Below are positions 34,071 to 46,855 of a stretch of DNA of 64,000 bases, piece after piece. The stretch is from Holotrichia oblita. Its lineage: Eukaryota; Arthropoda; Insecta; Coleoptera; Scarabaeidae. Within the stretch, counting starts at the first letter, position 1. Each line of letters starts with the position of its first letter. Both the position numbers and the translations under genes were made by a program. The notes under the pieces are model-generated. The model ran no database searches and had not been told where the DNA came from. It saw only the letters and a list, made by a program, of their open reading frames with translations. The stretch lies in NCBI GenBank assembly GCA_023690525.1, contig CM043022.1, positions 23,503,806-23,567,805 on the forward strand, given 5' to 3'.

Positions 34071-37000
34071 ATCGACACATGATGTAGCTAATGAATCTTC
34101 AAGTCTAGCTATCCAAAGCAAAATATCGATAAGGCACTAAATCCACAAACAAACTAATTGTCCGAAAATATGTCAAAACTTTTTTTTTGTCGTCAGAGCA
34201 CACCACATATTTCTTTGCGTTATTTTCAATTTTTTTTTGCAGTTACAGACACTTCATCTTCTTAAATGGAAATATTTGATACATGGACACATATAGGAAA
34301 AAAATGACTGTAATTTCTTAATAAAGTCAAGATCTATGGCAATGATAAAAAACATTAAGGTGATGGTGAAAATGAGATAAAACGTTTCAAGCAAAATCTC
34401 TATCAGAAAAAAATTAAAAAGAAAATTGTGTTGTCCGAATAGAAATCGTATAGAAGAATTTTTAAAATAGATTACTGTTCATCACCAAGAAATGCAACTT
34501 TGCCCCAATTTAACCGGTTTTGTTACCGTGTTCCAGATACCAATGGCGAGGCTCGAATTTATAACAGTCTGTAAGTATCAGCTTGACTGAGAGGTAAATT
34601 TCTATAAATGGATATTCACTACAGAAAAATAATAAGTTAAGAACGTCAGGATTGTTCATCTGATGTAGAAACCATTTATAACCCTTAAGTCACGTTTGAT
34701 GATCAGTAGGTAAAAATTCCACCACGCCATGTAACTTGTATGGAAGTTTATGAAGATCCGTTTGAGGAGTAACTATAATACTAAAATAATAATTATACCT
34801 GCTTGCAACCTTGAAAAAAATGCAAAAAACAAAAATGGTATACAGTTACCTTAAAGGAGTTTCAAATATCTGAATTTTGCGTGCACAGTCTGATTAATTT
34901 TTATTATTCACACAATCATTGCGAATAATTAGCAAGATTGATTCATCTCGGATTTATGCTAATCATTCTATTACAAAATTATGGAATTACTGTCTAAATT
35001 CCACCTTTTATAACCTTAATCCTCGAGCAAACTATGACAAATTGACTAAGATTAGGAACAGCAGTAACAAGGGCATTGGGTATCCAGACATATTATGAAT
35101 AGGACATTATTGAATATTACGTCAACTATATACTAATACTATTGTTAATCCTTTTTAAGCTATATATAAATATGACGCATTTATAATCTGGGATAATATA
35201 AATAAAGTAATTGCATTTCATAGAAATAAAAATATCGCATCGGATTCCAATACTGCCTTACTAATAAGGAAATCAATAAATTGCTTTATTATAAAAATAA
35301 AAAAAACTGTCTGCAATTAAGCAGGATGAATTTCCAGTTTATTAACATTGTGAAATTCAGGATAGATCTTCAAGATGCATAAAATTTATAATTTTGCATG
35401 CAGTTATTGCTCACCGGCTATTATAATTAAACTTAATGTTTCTTGTGTCAGCTGAGGCTCTGCTTTAAATAATTAATGTACGTTCTACGACTATTGATTA
35501 TACCCGCGTAATATTTATGAGAAAATCTATTGCAATTCAATGTCAACCTTGAGGAGTAACTCACTTTTAACGTATGTTTCGTAGCAATAAATTTATACTG
35601 TTGTTAAGCAAAATCGGTATAAATTATTATAATTAAAAAGAATGTATTGATACGTTACAAAATTACACGCTTATGATTCCTAAAAGAAGTCTTTTCTCAA
35701 AAAATTTGAAGTGTAAATTTATTTGTAATTAAAGAACCAACATTTTGCACACAAAAAAAGACGTTGAGTGGTTACTTCCCAGATCTTTGCGTTAAGAAAA
35801 GAAGTGTAATAATGGAAATATTGCCTAAATTAAAATTTAGATAAGAGTTACATTAAATCCATCATATGTTTTTGACAACTAGTGTTATAGCCGTTAATTA
35901 CAATGAATTCCAAGCAATTGCAAACATGAATACACTAATGAGATGTATCAAATTGTCCTTGGGTGCATGTTAATTGGTCATACCCTGAATATTGACGTTT
36001 TTCGAATTTCCAATTACGATATACAAGTAATTTATTTATTTTCGTTTTCGTATATGCGGTGAGGGTTAAATGAAAGCATGCAATAAATAGTAATTAATAG
36101 AGAAAAGATAATGATCAGTGTTTGGAGCATATTAACAGTATATACTCGAAATTCGTTTCAGCATCATAACTTGTATAAAGAAAAATGCATAGCTATGCTA
36201 CTATTTGTTTGTTGTTTTATGTTCCTGCAATAAACTACCAGTATCTGATGCAAACATTTTCAGCCAAACAGGTGTCCCAGAGATAAGATTACAAAACACC
36301 ATATTTTCTTGTTTTTTTTTTTTTCAAAAAGAAACGGTGCCTCTGATAAATAATCTTTAATGCCACTTGATACAGTTTAGGTAGCTAATTTTGCTTCTTA
36401 TTACTGATTTTACAATCACAAATTCATGTACCCACTATCTAGAGCCTGACAGAAAAAGTTCTTTCTGGTAAAGGTGTTCAAATACTGATAATACCAGAGA
36501 AAGCAACAAATATGCTTCAGCAGCATCAACTTATGTTACAATCCTTTTATGTATTAAACACTTATGACTGTTAAATCTTAAAGAAAAAATGTCAATGTAC
36601 TGAAACGTAGTTGTATATCTTAGGTGTGTAGTTATTTAACTGGAAGTGTTAGCAAAATTTAGAAAATACTTGAACTCTCTTGTTCTATCATCTATCTCGT
36701 TACAACTTTTCGAACATTGAAATAGAAGATTTGATATATGTATGCCTACACACAAGAAAACTTTTACGATAAACCTGCCCACTGCAGATATTTATAATTG
36801 TATCCTGCTTGGGCAAAACCAAATCATCAAACTTTCAAAAATATCTACGACAGATTTGAAGAAACTGACAAAATTTTAATTCCAATTTGCTGACGATCCT
36901 GAACTTCTTATATGGTAATTATCAGCAATTACTAGAACAGGTAAATATTCCATATTGAGAATACTTAGAAAAGACAATCTGCTATCATTTCATTTTACTT

Positions 37001-39595
37001 TGGTTGCAGAATTGTTTCAAAATAATGTAAGGTTTAAGTTGGAATTTTATAAAACTGGAGCAGCATTAGGATATTAAATTTACAGCTTCTACGATGGTCA
37101 GCTTGTAGCACTGTCATAAATTGTTAAAAGTGAGTATATTTTTGGGCAACTAACAATCGATGGGAATTATGGCGGCAGAATGATTCACAGTTTAGAAGAA
37201 AGCAATTCACCATATCCAACATCCAACGTAAGGCAATCTTTAATAGAAAGGATTGACAAAAGTATTGAAAGAAACGGAGATCACTTCGAAAACTCTTCGG
37301 ATATCTTGTATAGATGAGGATCGATTTCAATGATTTGAACAACCGCCAAGTTTAAATTTTCAACGAAAAACCCTTCTGATCCCATCCTTCTTATTAATTA
37401 TTACCTTAAAGGTAATAATTCTTATTTTTGGTAATAAAGCTTCTTCTCATATCCAAACCATTATTTATTTGGGATCATATAAATTAGAAAAAAAGGCATC
37501 AAATGAAACCGAAACGTATCCTGTTCCTTTCTATTAAAAAAAGATAGCTCAAAATAAATACTAAGTGGGATATGATTTTGTTTGATTTTGAAGGCCACAT
37601 TACTAAAATTAAGAATTGTTACGTCTAAAACGTAAAGGACTTATTAATATTAACTACTTAATACTACCAATTTATTACTAAACGTATTAGCTATGAATAT
37701 TATTAACTGACGCAATACTACTAATTAATGGTCATCTTTGTGTTTAATAGAAGACACGTGGTATAGATGGTTTTAAGTAGCGTCAATAAAATCATTAAAA
37801 AATGTTAAACATAAACCACGTTTATTAATTATCTTTACATATGACTATAATGAATTTTAGTAGTAGCGCTTCAAGTAGCACACTATAGACAGTAGTAGTT
37901 TGGCACTAGTTTTTCAGATTTTTGAAAACATTCTTGTAATTCCATTTAATGACTCTATATCTAATAAATCCCGTTACGTCTTTATCTTAAGTAGGATGTA
38001 AACAGTAGAATTGTAGTGTTTTGTGGGGTATAGTAAACGAGACAACAATAACCACTGTAAGCCTTTCAAATGGCTTTGATACTTCCATTTAAAACGTCTT
38101 AGAATTGTCTCTAGAAAATTGGCTGTTAACACTCTGGTCGGATTGTTATAACATTTTAATAAAGTTTACAATCGTAAGATAGTTGTGAACTTAAAAGCAA
38201 AACAAAAAAATACTGAAATTCATGATTTAACTGAAAGTACATTTTTTCTTTTTAATTCATTTTGGTATCAAAGACTGTCCACAATTTACACAAATAACTC
38301 TACTGTATTAATCTCGCAAAATACCACTATTAATTCTCTCAGATCTAGAAAATTATCTTGTCAAGAAACCGGATTTAACAGCTTTAAAACTTCTACTTAT
38401 TTTATAATTTTCCGTGAGATTTCCATGGTCAGATCAAAATATACGTAACACTTATTGCAGTGACGTTAATTTATATAGCTACAATATTATAAATTTAATG
38501 AAATCATACGCATTCTTCCTTATTAATATCCTATAATTATTATAGATTTAAGGTCAATTGTTATTTCGCGATTTCATCATATTATTTTATGGAGACCCGG
38601 ATTAATGTCGAGATAAAGAATCTCATTTCCTGATTTTGCGATTCTGCTATTAATTTCCAATTTGCGTTATTGTATTTTTTAACTGTAAAAAAAAAAACTA
38701 AAACTGTTTATAACAAAGGAAATGATATTAATCTATGGCAGAAACGCTACATTATAACTTCCAATTTTCCAACTACACTTAATTTGTAAAATCAACTTCA
38801 TTTATTTATAAAAATAGCAATGCAACGACTACTTAAATTATTATAAACAAAATTATCACCTGCATCATTCAGCGTAACTAACAATAAGTTATTGCCAATC
38901 GTAAAACTGAAATTATACTACTTTGTACATTGCATAATAACAAACAAGTTTTTACATCCTATAGCATTTTGAAAATTATCAATAGTTTTCTTATTACGAA
39001 CAAAGTTGGACCAATTTAATTTATTATGTTATAAACTTTCGCCACGCTTATCAATTCTAGAAAGATTTGCGCAAATTCATTTTAATTATATCAATTCCGC
39101 CCAATTTATATTTTTCGCAAGAAAAAGCAATACATGTAAATGTATACACAATGAGAAACAAAATATTGTTGTTTTAAAATTAAACAACATTTGTATTAAT
39201 GAAAACTAAATTCTTCAGAATCCAGAATAAACTTTAGAAGAAATTACACAAATTATTTCACACGTGAACAAATTCAAAAACAATTTCTGTTAACAATCCA
39301 TCAATTACGAAGAACGTAATTTTAATGCTCCTTATCTTAATACTTTTGGAACGACGTGAGGGAAAATTGCCAGAAGTAACCGTAAATATTCTGCAGGGTG
39401 TTTCAAAAAGTAGGTCAGAAAGATGCAGTTGTTATGATATTTAGTACATGGAACAATAGACTTTAAATTGAGATGAGAGTTTAAAATATGCATCATGGTC
39501 ATTAATTTATAGACTTCAGAATAAACAAAACGTCCTAAAATAAGAGATCATGCATGTGAAATAGCTAAGAAAAAATCATCTTTATTAATACAATA
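34071..39595. other. Long AT-rich stretch with no supported gene
   Basis: 5.5 kb examined on both strands. ORFs are short, AT-driven and without domains. A GCAGGGTGTTTCAAAAAGTAGGTC sequence near 39396 resembles a mariner terminal repeat and may be the left end of the next element. Confidence 0.4.
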
Positions 39596-40200
39596 ATAAG
39601 TTTAGAGTTTGGAGTCGGTACTTAGAGACCGGTTGCAAGAGCTGCTCAAGGTCGTAAAAGTGCCACAACCTGAGGTGACCAGGCCGAAATCTACGGCTGA
39701 TTTTGGCTTATAAAAGAAACCGATTGGCGTTTGTTCAACACTATGCCGATTAGGAGATGGAGCAGTCAAGATTTCGGTTGGCACGTAGTAATGGACGTCT
39801 TCATATTTGGGCGCGTACAGATGAACGCCATAGTGAAGGACTGGTTCAAGAAGTGGATAAGTTTGGAAGAGGATCTGACATGGTGTGTGCTGGAATCTCA
39901 TGTCATACTCGTATAGCTCTTGTTCCTATACTTGGGCGAATGAATGCTGCCCAATATATTGAAGACATACTTACGAATCATGTAATACCTGCTAGAGCTC
40001 TTATATACATCATAGGTCCTAGATTTCTGTTCTAGCGTGATAATGCAAGACCACATGTAACAGGTCAGACAAGACAATTCCTGGAAGAAACTCAGGAGTC
40101 GACCTGTAGCTCCAGAAACTCTTCAACAGTTTCTGGTGGCAGTTTTGCAAAATGGGTTACCATACCCCAAGAGGACATCCAGAGGTTAATTAAGAATTTA
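39596..40200 (+). mobile_element. Tc1-like transposase, internally deleted
   Basis: A run of plus-strand frames gives RFRLARSNGRLHIWARTDER, HSEGLVQEVDKFGRGSDMVC, AGISCHTRIALVPILGRMNA, AQYIEDILTNHVIPARALI and DNARPHVTGQTRQFLEETQ. It then jumps straight to RPVAPETLQQFLVAVLQNG and IPQEDIQRLI. The block between, which normally holds the third catalytic residue (Glu of DD34E), is missing. A TAG replaces a codon just before the DNARPH segment. It is inactive but comparatively well kept. Confidence 0.75.
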
Positions 40201-42164
40201 TTTAATTTAATTTATGGTATTCTTCGGCAGTATTTGATTGTTTAAACTCATTTTCTGATAAATTAACCATATACTATAACCAGTGACAATATAATTTCGT
40301 TGGTTTCATAAAACCATGCAGCACAATATAACGATTATTCTTAGTTTTCCTCTATGATGATCCCATACACTCTCCAGGATGTAATAAAAGACAGGGAAGC
40401 AAGTTCAGAAACACAAATCTATAATGAGACTATGAATATAAATAAAAAAGCAATTTTTACACAGCTTAATTTAGCAACAAACTTAAAAAAAATGATACTA
40501 CACTTATTTACATAAATAAACGTATGCAATAATAAATTCGGATATAAATAATGGGTACAGTTCTCATTAGTAAAAATACAGCTCTCTTTTGCTCTTTTTT
40601 GCTCAAGAAAAAATTTTACATCAGAAAATTTCGAAACTGAAGCCAATTAAATAACAAATTTTCTAACACATCTAAACTTTCACTAATTTTTGATTAGCTT
40701 CATCAAAGAAGACTACAATATTGAACTGCTTTACAATTAGCTTACAGATAAATTTAATTACTTACATTGAGAATAGGAGAAGGACAAGCATTTAATCCAA
40801 ACTTAGCAAACGCATGTTCATTAACTTAAAGTCATAGGTAAATGAATTACCACTAATTCTATTTTAAAAATGAAATGAACTTGACGTATATTGGGCAAAG
40901 AGACACCAATTTGCATTTGTTAATGTTTGGATTGGATGCTTACCTTTCTATTCTCACTGTAAATAATTAAATTTATCTAAGAGTTAATTGTAATGCAAAG
41001 TTCAATATTCTAGCCCTCTCTCTTTGCGAATACAGTTTTCATTAAAAGAGAAGACAAAGGAGAGATTCTGAACAGATACAGGATGTTTAAAAAAATAAGA
41101 GATAATAAACTCAAAAACAATTATATGATCCTCGTCAGAAATTTTAGTACGGCCTAACTTAAGACGAAATTTTAGATTGAATAAGTGAGAACATACGTTA
41201 TACTGGGTGTCTCAAATGGTCAGGACAATGTATGAAGTTTTTGTGAGAAAAACAAAATAAGTCTAGAACGCAAGAAACAGCTTTGGAATAAATAGTACTA
41301 GACTTATTCGGATAAGAACACTTCTCATTACAGAAAAATACTTAGTAATGACGTAGTTTCTTAGCTTAAGAGGAGATTTTGGAATCAATAACCTCTAACA
41401 ATGATTATGCATAAACATTACTTACAAGAGATTTTTAAATATTTAGACACACCATATGGGTTTCTTTTTAATAAAACGGCAGTAATTCAGACAGAAGCGG
41501 TTAAACAGTCATTATTACGGTAACAACCTGAAAAAATATTTCAAAATTACGGTGCAAAAAATATAGAATACGCGGGTTAAAAAAATGTGGAAAAGCAGGC
41601 CTTTCACAAGTATTTCTGTTATACATTGTTATGTAGTATTACTTTGTTTTAATAAATTGAAAACATATTCGAAGCTAACACAGAAAATTATGCTGTTTTA
41701 TATAAATATGCATAATAAACACACGATGCTAAAAATAAAGTAAATGATTATAATATGTATCTTCCATTTTATATTATATATGTATATTGTATATATACAT
41801 TGTATGTATGACGTATTTACTAAAATGATAATATTCTGAATATACGTAAATGCCAAAAATTACATGAGAAATCAATTTAAATAAAGTGATCATACATTAA
41901 TTACCATATCGTATAAAAAAATCCGCTTACGACTACTAACCCAATGTACCACAATACGAAATATCAGTAATGTAATTCATCCTTGAAACAAGCTCATCAT
42001 TATTGATTACAGTTGAAATAAAACACAATCAAAACAATTGAGATCCGTCATATTAAAAAAAAAAGCTTGTGTAATGTTTTTACGACACAAACACACTGTT
42101 ACCTTTCATTTATAAAAATAGGAAAGAATCCTATTCGAAGTAACGAAACACAACCGAACACACC
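40201..42164. other. AT-rich spacer with transposon-end fragments
   Basis: Short sequences like mariner termini occur at 41083 (ACAGGATGTTTAAAAAA) and 41202 (ACTGGGTGTCTCAAATGG), with no attached coding region. No gene was recognised. Confidence 0.35.
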
Positions 42165-42570
42165 AACTTAGCACCGTTTGAAAAATTTTATACTTCTAAT
42201 ACGCGCTCGCGTTTGGTGGATTACGCCAGAACGCACGTTGTTTTCAGCGTCGCGATGTAATATAAGTCAATGTTACTCGAACTGTCAAATAAAACGTTTA
42301 TTAAGTTAATAGTTGACAAAAAAATGTGATGAGGAAAACAAGTTTGAAATGCGCATGGACATAAGACACGAACGTACAAATATCTCTCTCGTTTAGATTT
42401 TAATAATCATTGTCCGCATATATGTATACTTGCACAAATACAAACGCAAAATCTTCACATGTACGGTATACGTGTTTCATTTTAAATAATATTGCGGTGT
42501 GGACGTAGTAGCGGGGGATACGCGATAGATTGGTCGAGTTTATCGAGTTATTGGCGATATAATGCCGACG
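42165..42570. promoter_or_regulatory. CpG-rich island in AT-rich DNA, possible promoter region
   Basis: Several CpG-dense patches occur: ACGCGCTCGCGTTTGG near 42201, CAGCGTCGCGATG, CGTAGTAGCGGGGGATACGCG, and ATCGAGTT repeats. No exon with a recognisable product was found next to it, so a promoter role is only a possibility. Confidence 0.25.
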
Positions 42571-42596
42571 TGTGAAATAATTTTTTTGTCCTCAAT

Positions 42597-43820
42597 ATAC
42601 AGAGTGCGGTTAATGAAAGATATTATTTAAAAAATAAATTTATTCTATACACATAAATGCTTTTCCAATCAGAATTATATAATTTTGAAACGATATCGAA
42701 ACCACGATAAAAATATTATACCTGCGACTACTTATCGTTTATGTCTACTAAACACTGACTTTTTTATCATGGCTAGATACGTGCTTCAAGAGCGTTTGGT
42801 TATTATTCAAAAACTTTATGAAAATAGTCGTTCTGTTAAGAATACTAGCTAGTGTTGAAGATATTTCAAATTTATCGATTCCTTGTGCTCAAGAATTATA
42901 GCTTAAAAAAATGACAACCTGGCGGAAACTTAAACCATTGGATCATTGTCGGCCCCGAAAATTTACTACTTGAAGCTTAGAGCAACTCGAAAGGCATCAT
43001 AATTTGAGGGAAAAAATTCTCTTTTCAGATAAAGCTCATTTTTCATTGAGTAGACATGTTAACAAATAAAATTGTCGTTTCTTCCAGGACACACACAGGG
43101 GAAGTCTTTGCATCCGCAAAAGTGGTGAGTTATGGTGTGGTTTATAGAATAGTGGACTCATCAAATCATCTTTTTCCAAAATAAGATAGTAGATGTAATT
43201 ACAATAACTGGTGAGTAGTACCAATTCATACTAAGAAATGTTTTATGGCCAATTTTAGATGAGCTTTTGAGGATATGTGGAAAGGATAATTTCAAGGAAC
43301 GCAACTGTTAACTAGCCTCCAATAAGTTGTGATTCAAGTCCTTTAGATCGTTGAATATCGAACGCTGCATTCATGAAATTAAGCCAGATTTATTGCACAG
43401 TCATCGAAAATTGGGTACCTCGAATTTGCTCGTGTGTACAAGGTCAAGCTGTCAAATGATGAAGACAATTATTTTTCTATTTTATTTATACAATTGGAAA
43501 AATATTTCAGCCTTTTGGAAGTCAACCATGAAGAATTACGATAAATAAATTTAGAGAAAACGAAGATGGAGCAACCTATATTTTTTATAATTTATTTTGA
43601 ATCTACATGAAAAATAAAAGGGTATTCATATGAAAAAGCTAACGGTCTTTGAGATATTTGGCTTACTATGTTTTTCTAGTAAATTTTTGACAATTACATT
43701 ATCGCAAATTTTGTGGTTACGCTAATTAACAGAAAAGCTATTTTTAGACCAAATGGTTTTTCAAATAATATGAAAATATGAAAAATCTCCGTTAATTCAA
43801 ATAGAACACCCTGTATATTA
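42597..43820 (+). mobile_element. Degenerate mariner-type element
   Basis: Starts with MARYVLQERLVIIQKLYENS at 42769, typical of the N terminus of this group. Further on are ILFSDKAHFSLSRHVNK (normally SDEAHF.LSG.VNKQN) and ELWCGL. Stops are frequent. TATACAGAGTGCGGTTAATGA at 42597 and, inverted, TATACAGGGTGTTCTATTTGA at 43816 are plausible terminal repeats. Confidence 0.6.
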
Positions 43821-45597
43821 TTGATCAGTAAAACGCAGAATTAAATATTCTACAACTTTGCTATAGCATTCTGTATACCTAAGTTCAAGATTTTAGGTAA
43901 AAAACACAGTATTATAGTAAAAAGTGAGTAAATTTATGCATTACTTCAAATTTACTCTATTAAAAAAAAAACTTCAAAAATTAAAAATACAATTAAAGAA
44001 ACTGTTCAAAGTATCTCCTGTGCAAAAAATAATCCAACAAGTTTATAATAAGTTTTATTATCATTAGGTTCTTATGTATAATATCTTTATCCATTTTGCA
44101 GTAGTTCTTTTATTAATGTAGGCTTGTTTCTACAGAATCTGAAACATCTTTGCATTACTATTTGCTATGAAATCGCATTGAATGCGAATATTTCTGTAGG
44201 CCATTCAGGTAATTATTATAAACTTAATAAAAACTCAAACAAATTAGAGATTCTTTGAAGAAACGAATGTTGATATTGGACTTCTGCGTACTAGGCGGGC
44301 ACACTGTATATACCTACATAGTTGTGTATGTACCTACCATTATGTCTTTCAGGGATCACCTCAATAAACGCGTTACCACCAATATTCAGAGCATTTATTT
44401 GTAATTTGACAAAAAAATAAGCCAAAAGTAAGCAAATACAAAAAATAAACAAAGAAAAAAATTAAAAAAATTTCTTGCTTCTTAATCGTTAATAAAGTCA
44501 ACCAAACATGAAAATCAGAGGAGAGTAGAAATCACTAGAATGTAAACTTTCAATCTTGAAAAATGCAATTCGCGCTCATTTATAAATCACTTAAGAACGT
44601 GTTAGTTTCCACGAAACACAGTGCTAACATAATTTTCTCGTGGAGACTCATTTTTATTAAACAAAATGGGGAGGGGTCGGAGTGGACGGTGAAAGGGAGA
44701 CGTGTTTCGTTAAAAATTCCCATTAGAATTCTGAAAATTGTGTTCATTCGAGCACATCAATTTAATAAAAATTACAATGGTGGAGGGCACAGAGACACCA
44801 ACTTATGTTTGAAATACATTTTCAAAATTTATATATTTTCATCTGTCAAGTCTTAAAAACAGTAATTACCCTTTGATAAAGGTATAATATTTTATCATCA
44901 ACACGTAATATATGTATGTCGTACATTGATTTGCAACAGCCTTTTTCCAGGAATGACATCATCGACATTTTTTTTAATTAATGAGCTAGTTCGTATCTTT
45001 ACACATTTAGATAAACAACGAGTACAATTATGTAGGGTTTGGTGAAAGTATGACTTGAACTTTTATAAAAGATTATTCCTGTTTGTTATCTTGTTGTGTT
45101 GTTTTTATATCAAGAAGAACAATCTAGGTACACGAACATAATTTTGTTAGTGGCGTAATTTCACACAATTTCGGGGCACATAGGGAGAATCTGCGATTTA
45201 ATTTTTTTATGAATATCTTCGAAACTATAGCAGATACTTTTTTTTTTTAAGATAAGTTGCAGCATATAACATAAAGATAACGCAAACTATGTTCGTAAAA
45301 AGTAATGGGGAACTAAGGTCCTCTTATCTTCTTTTTTTTTAATAATTTTTTTTAATATTTGTTAAACAAATTACTTTTATGTGAAAAATAATGGTGTATG
45401 ACAAACTTAAAACTAATAATGATTAATAAAAATGAAAAAAAAAGAAACTTCAATAGTACTGTATTAATATACATAATAGGAATGACAAAACTCCTTACCT
45501 CGAGTACTTCAGTATTTCAATCATAATTTAAATCTTTCTGACGTGTTAAAATTAATTAAATAATAGCTCATAACATGAGTCCCTTAAAAGATGATTA
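43821..45597. other. AT-rich spacer
   Basis: An ORF at 44563-44856 crosses a G-rich patch but has no domain. No gene was recognised. Confidence 0.4.
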
Positions 45598-46855
45598 TAC
45601 AGGATGTTAGGTAAACATCCGTCAAAAATGCAAGGGGTTATTCCTTGGCCTAAACTCCTTTGTTTCGAAAATACAGGACGAATAAAATTTGCGCCAGTAG
45701 CAACATTTTATTATCAAAAAGTACATGTAAAGTTGCTCAATCTACAATAAATGTTCGAAATTACTTCCTCCAGCCTGGATACAAGTATTCAATCTTCTCG
45801 TCATTGACTACCGAATACTTTCAAACACAGCAAGGTCGTTTCTAATTGAGTTACACCCAGCAATTCGTTCAAATTCTCCACTGGAGAAGCGTAAACTACT
45901 GACTTCGGAGATTCCCAGCAGAAAAAATCCAAGGGGTTTAAGTCTGGGGATCAAATAAGGCATGCGTGTGGCCCACCTTAACCAATCCAGCAACCAAACT
46001 GAAATGTGCTGGTGCACCATCGTGCATAAACCACATTGCAATTCTTGTCGCGTATGGTACATCCTCTAAAAAGTCAAGCAGCATTGCTTCCAATACGTTG
46101 CGATACATCTCGCCAGTACGTGTTTGTGGTGGAAATACTGGGCCAATTAGATAGTCACTCAAAATTCCAACCCAAACATTCAACAAGAATTGATGTTGAA
46201 AACGATCTTCACATACCTGATGCAAATTTTCATCTGCCCACACATCGTTGTTATGAAAATTCCATATTGCACTACTTGAGAAACTGGCTTCACCAGTAAA
46301 AATAATGTGACAGGAAGAAGGGATGCGAACTAATGTTTACAATATCCATTGACATCATGCAATGCGTGGAGGAAATTCAGCGGGTAGTAGAGCTTGAACG
46401 CGATGAATGTGGTATGGATACAACAGATTATCCTTAAGAATTTTCCAAACTGTCCAATGACTTGCATTCAAAGTATTTGTCGCGTAGAGCTACCAGGATA
46501 TTCTTCTATGTCCAGCACATTCTGTTCCAATTGTACTGTTCTTGCAGCCTTTTTCACGAAGACTTCGATGAATGTTTTTCGGTTGGGGACATTACGGGTA
46601 GTAAATCGGTCAATATACAACCGTCTAGCTTTTAATGCATTGCCAACAGCAAGTCTATAGATAAAATGCATGTCAGTCATCTCGGCGTTCGTATATATCA
46701 TGACAGAGGACTTAAATAAATATTAATGACACGTCAAACAGCTAAACGTCAGTCAGGTTTTTCAAAAATCATCATAGGACAAAATATTCTTACAATAGGC
46801 CAAGGAATAACCTCCTGCATTTTTGCCGCATGTTTACCTAACAAAAAGTGCCCTG
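45598..46855 (-). mobile_element. DUF4817/Tc3-type transposon with preserved terminal inverted repeats
   Basis: Terminal repeats at 45606-45650 and 46798-46842 are near-perfect reverse complements (GTTAGGTAAACAT...TTATTCCTTGGCC). Outer CAGG/CCCTG ends place the borders near 45598 and 46855. The minus strand encodes MIYTNAEMTDMHFIYRLAVG, ALKARRLYIDRF and NRKTFIEVFVKK at the N terminus (46701-46468), then LNVWVGILSDYLIGPVFPPQ, DVPYATRIAMWFMHDGAPAH and a final LGFFLLG (normally LDFFLWG). Two or more frameshifts and a lost middle part make it inactive. It is the best preserved DNA transposon in the window. Confidence 0.85.

Noticed and set aside
39602..39901. 99-codon minus-strand ORF
   Set aside because: Antisense of the Tc1-like transposase at 39596-40200.
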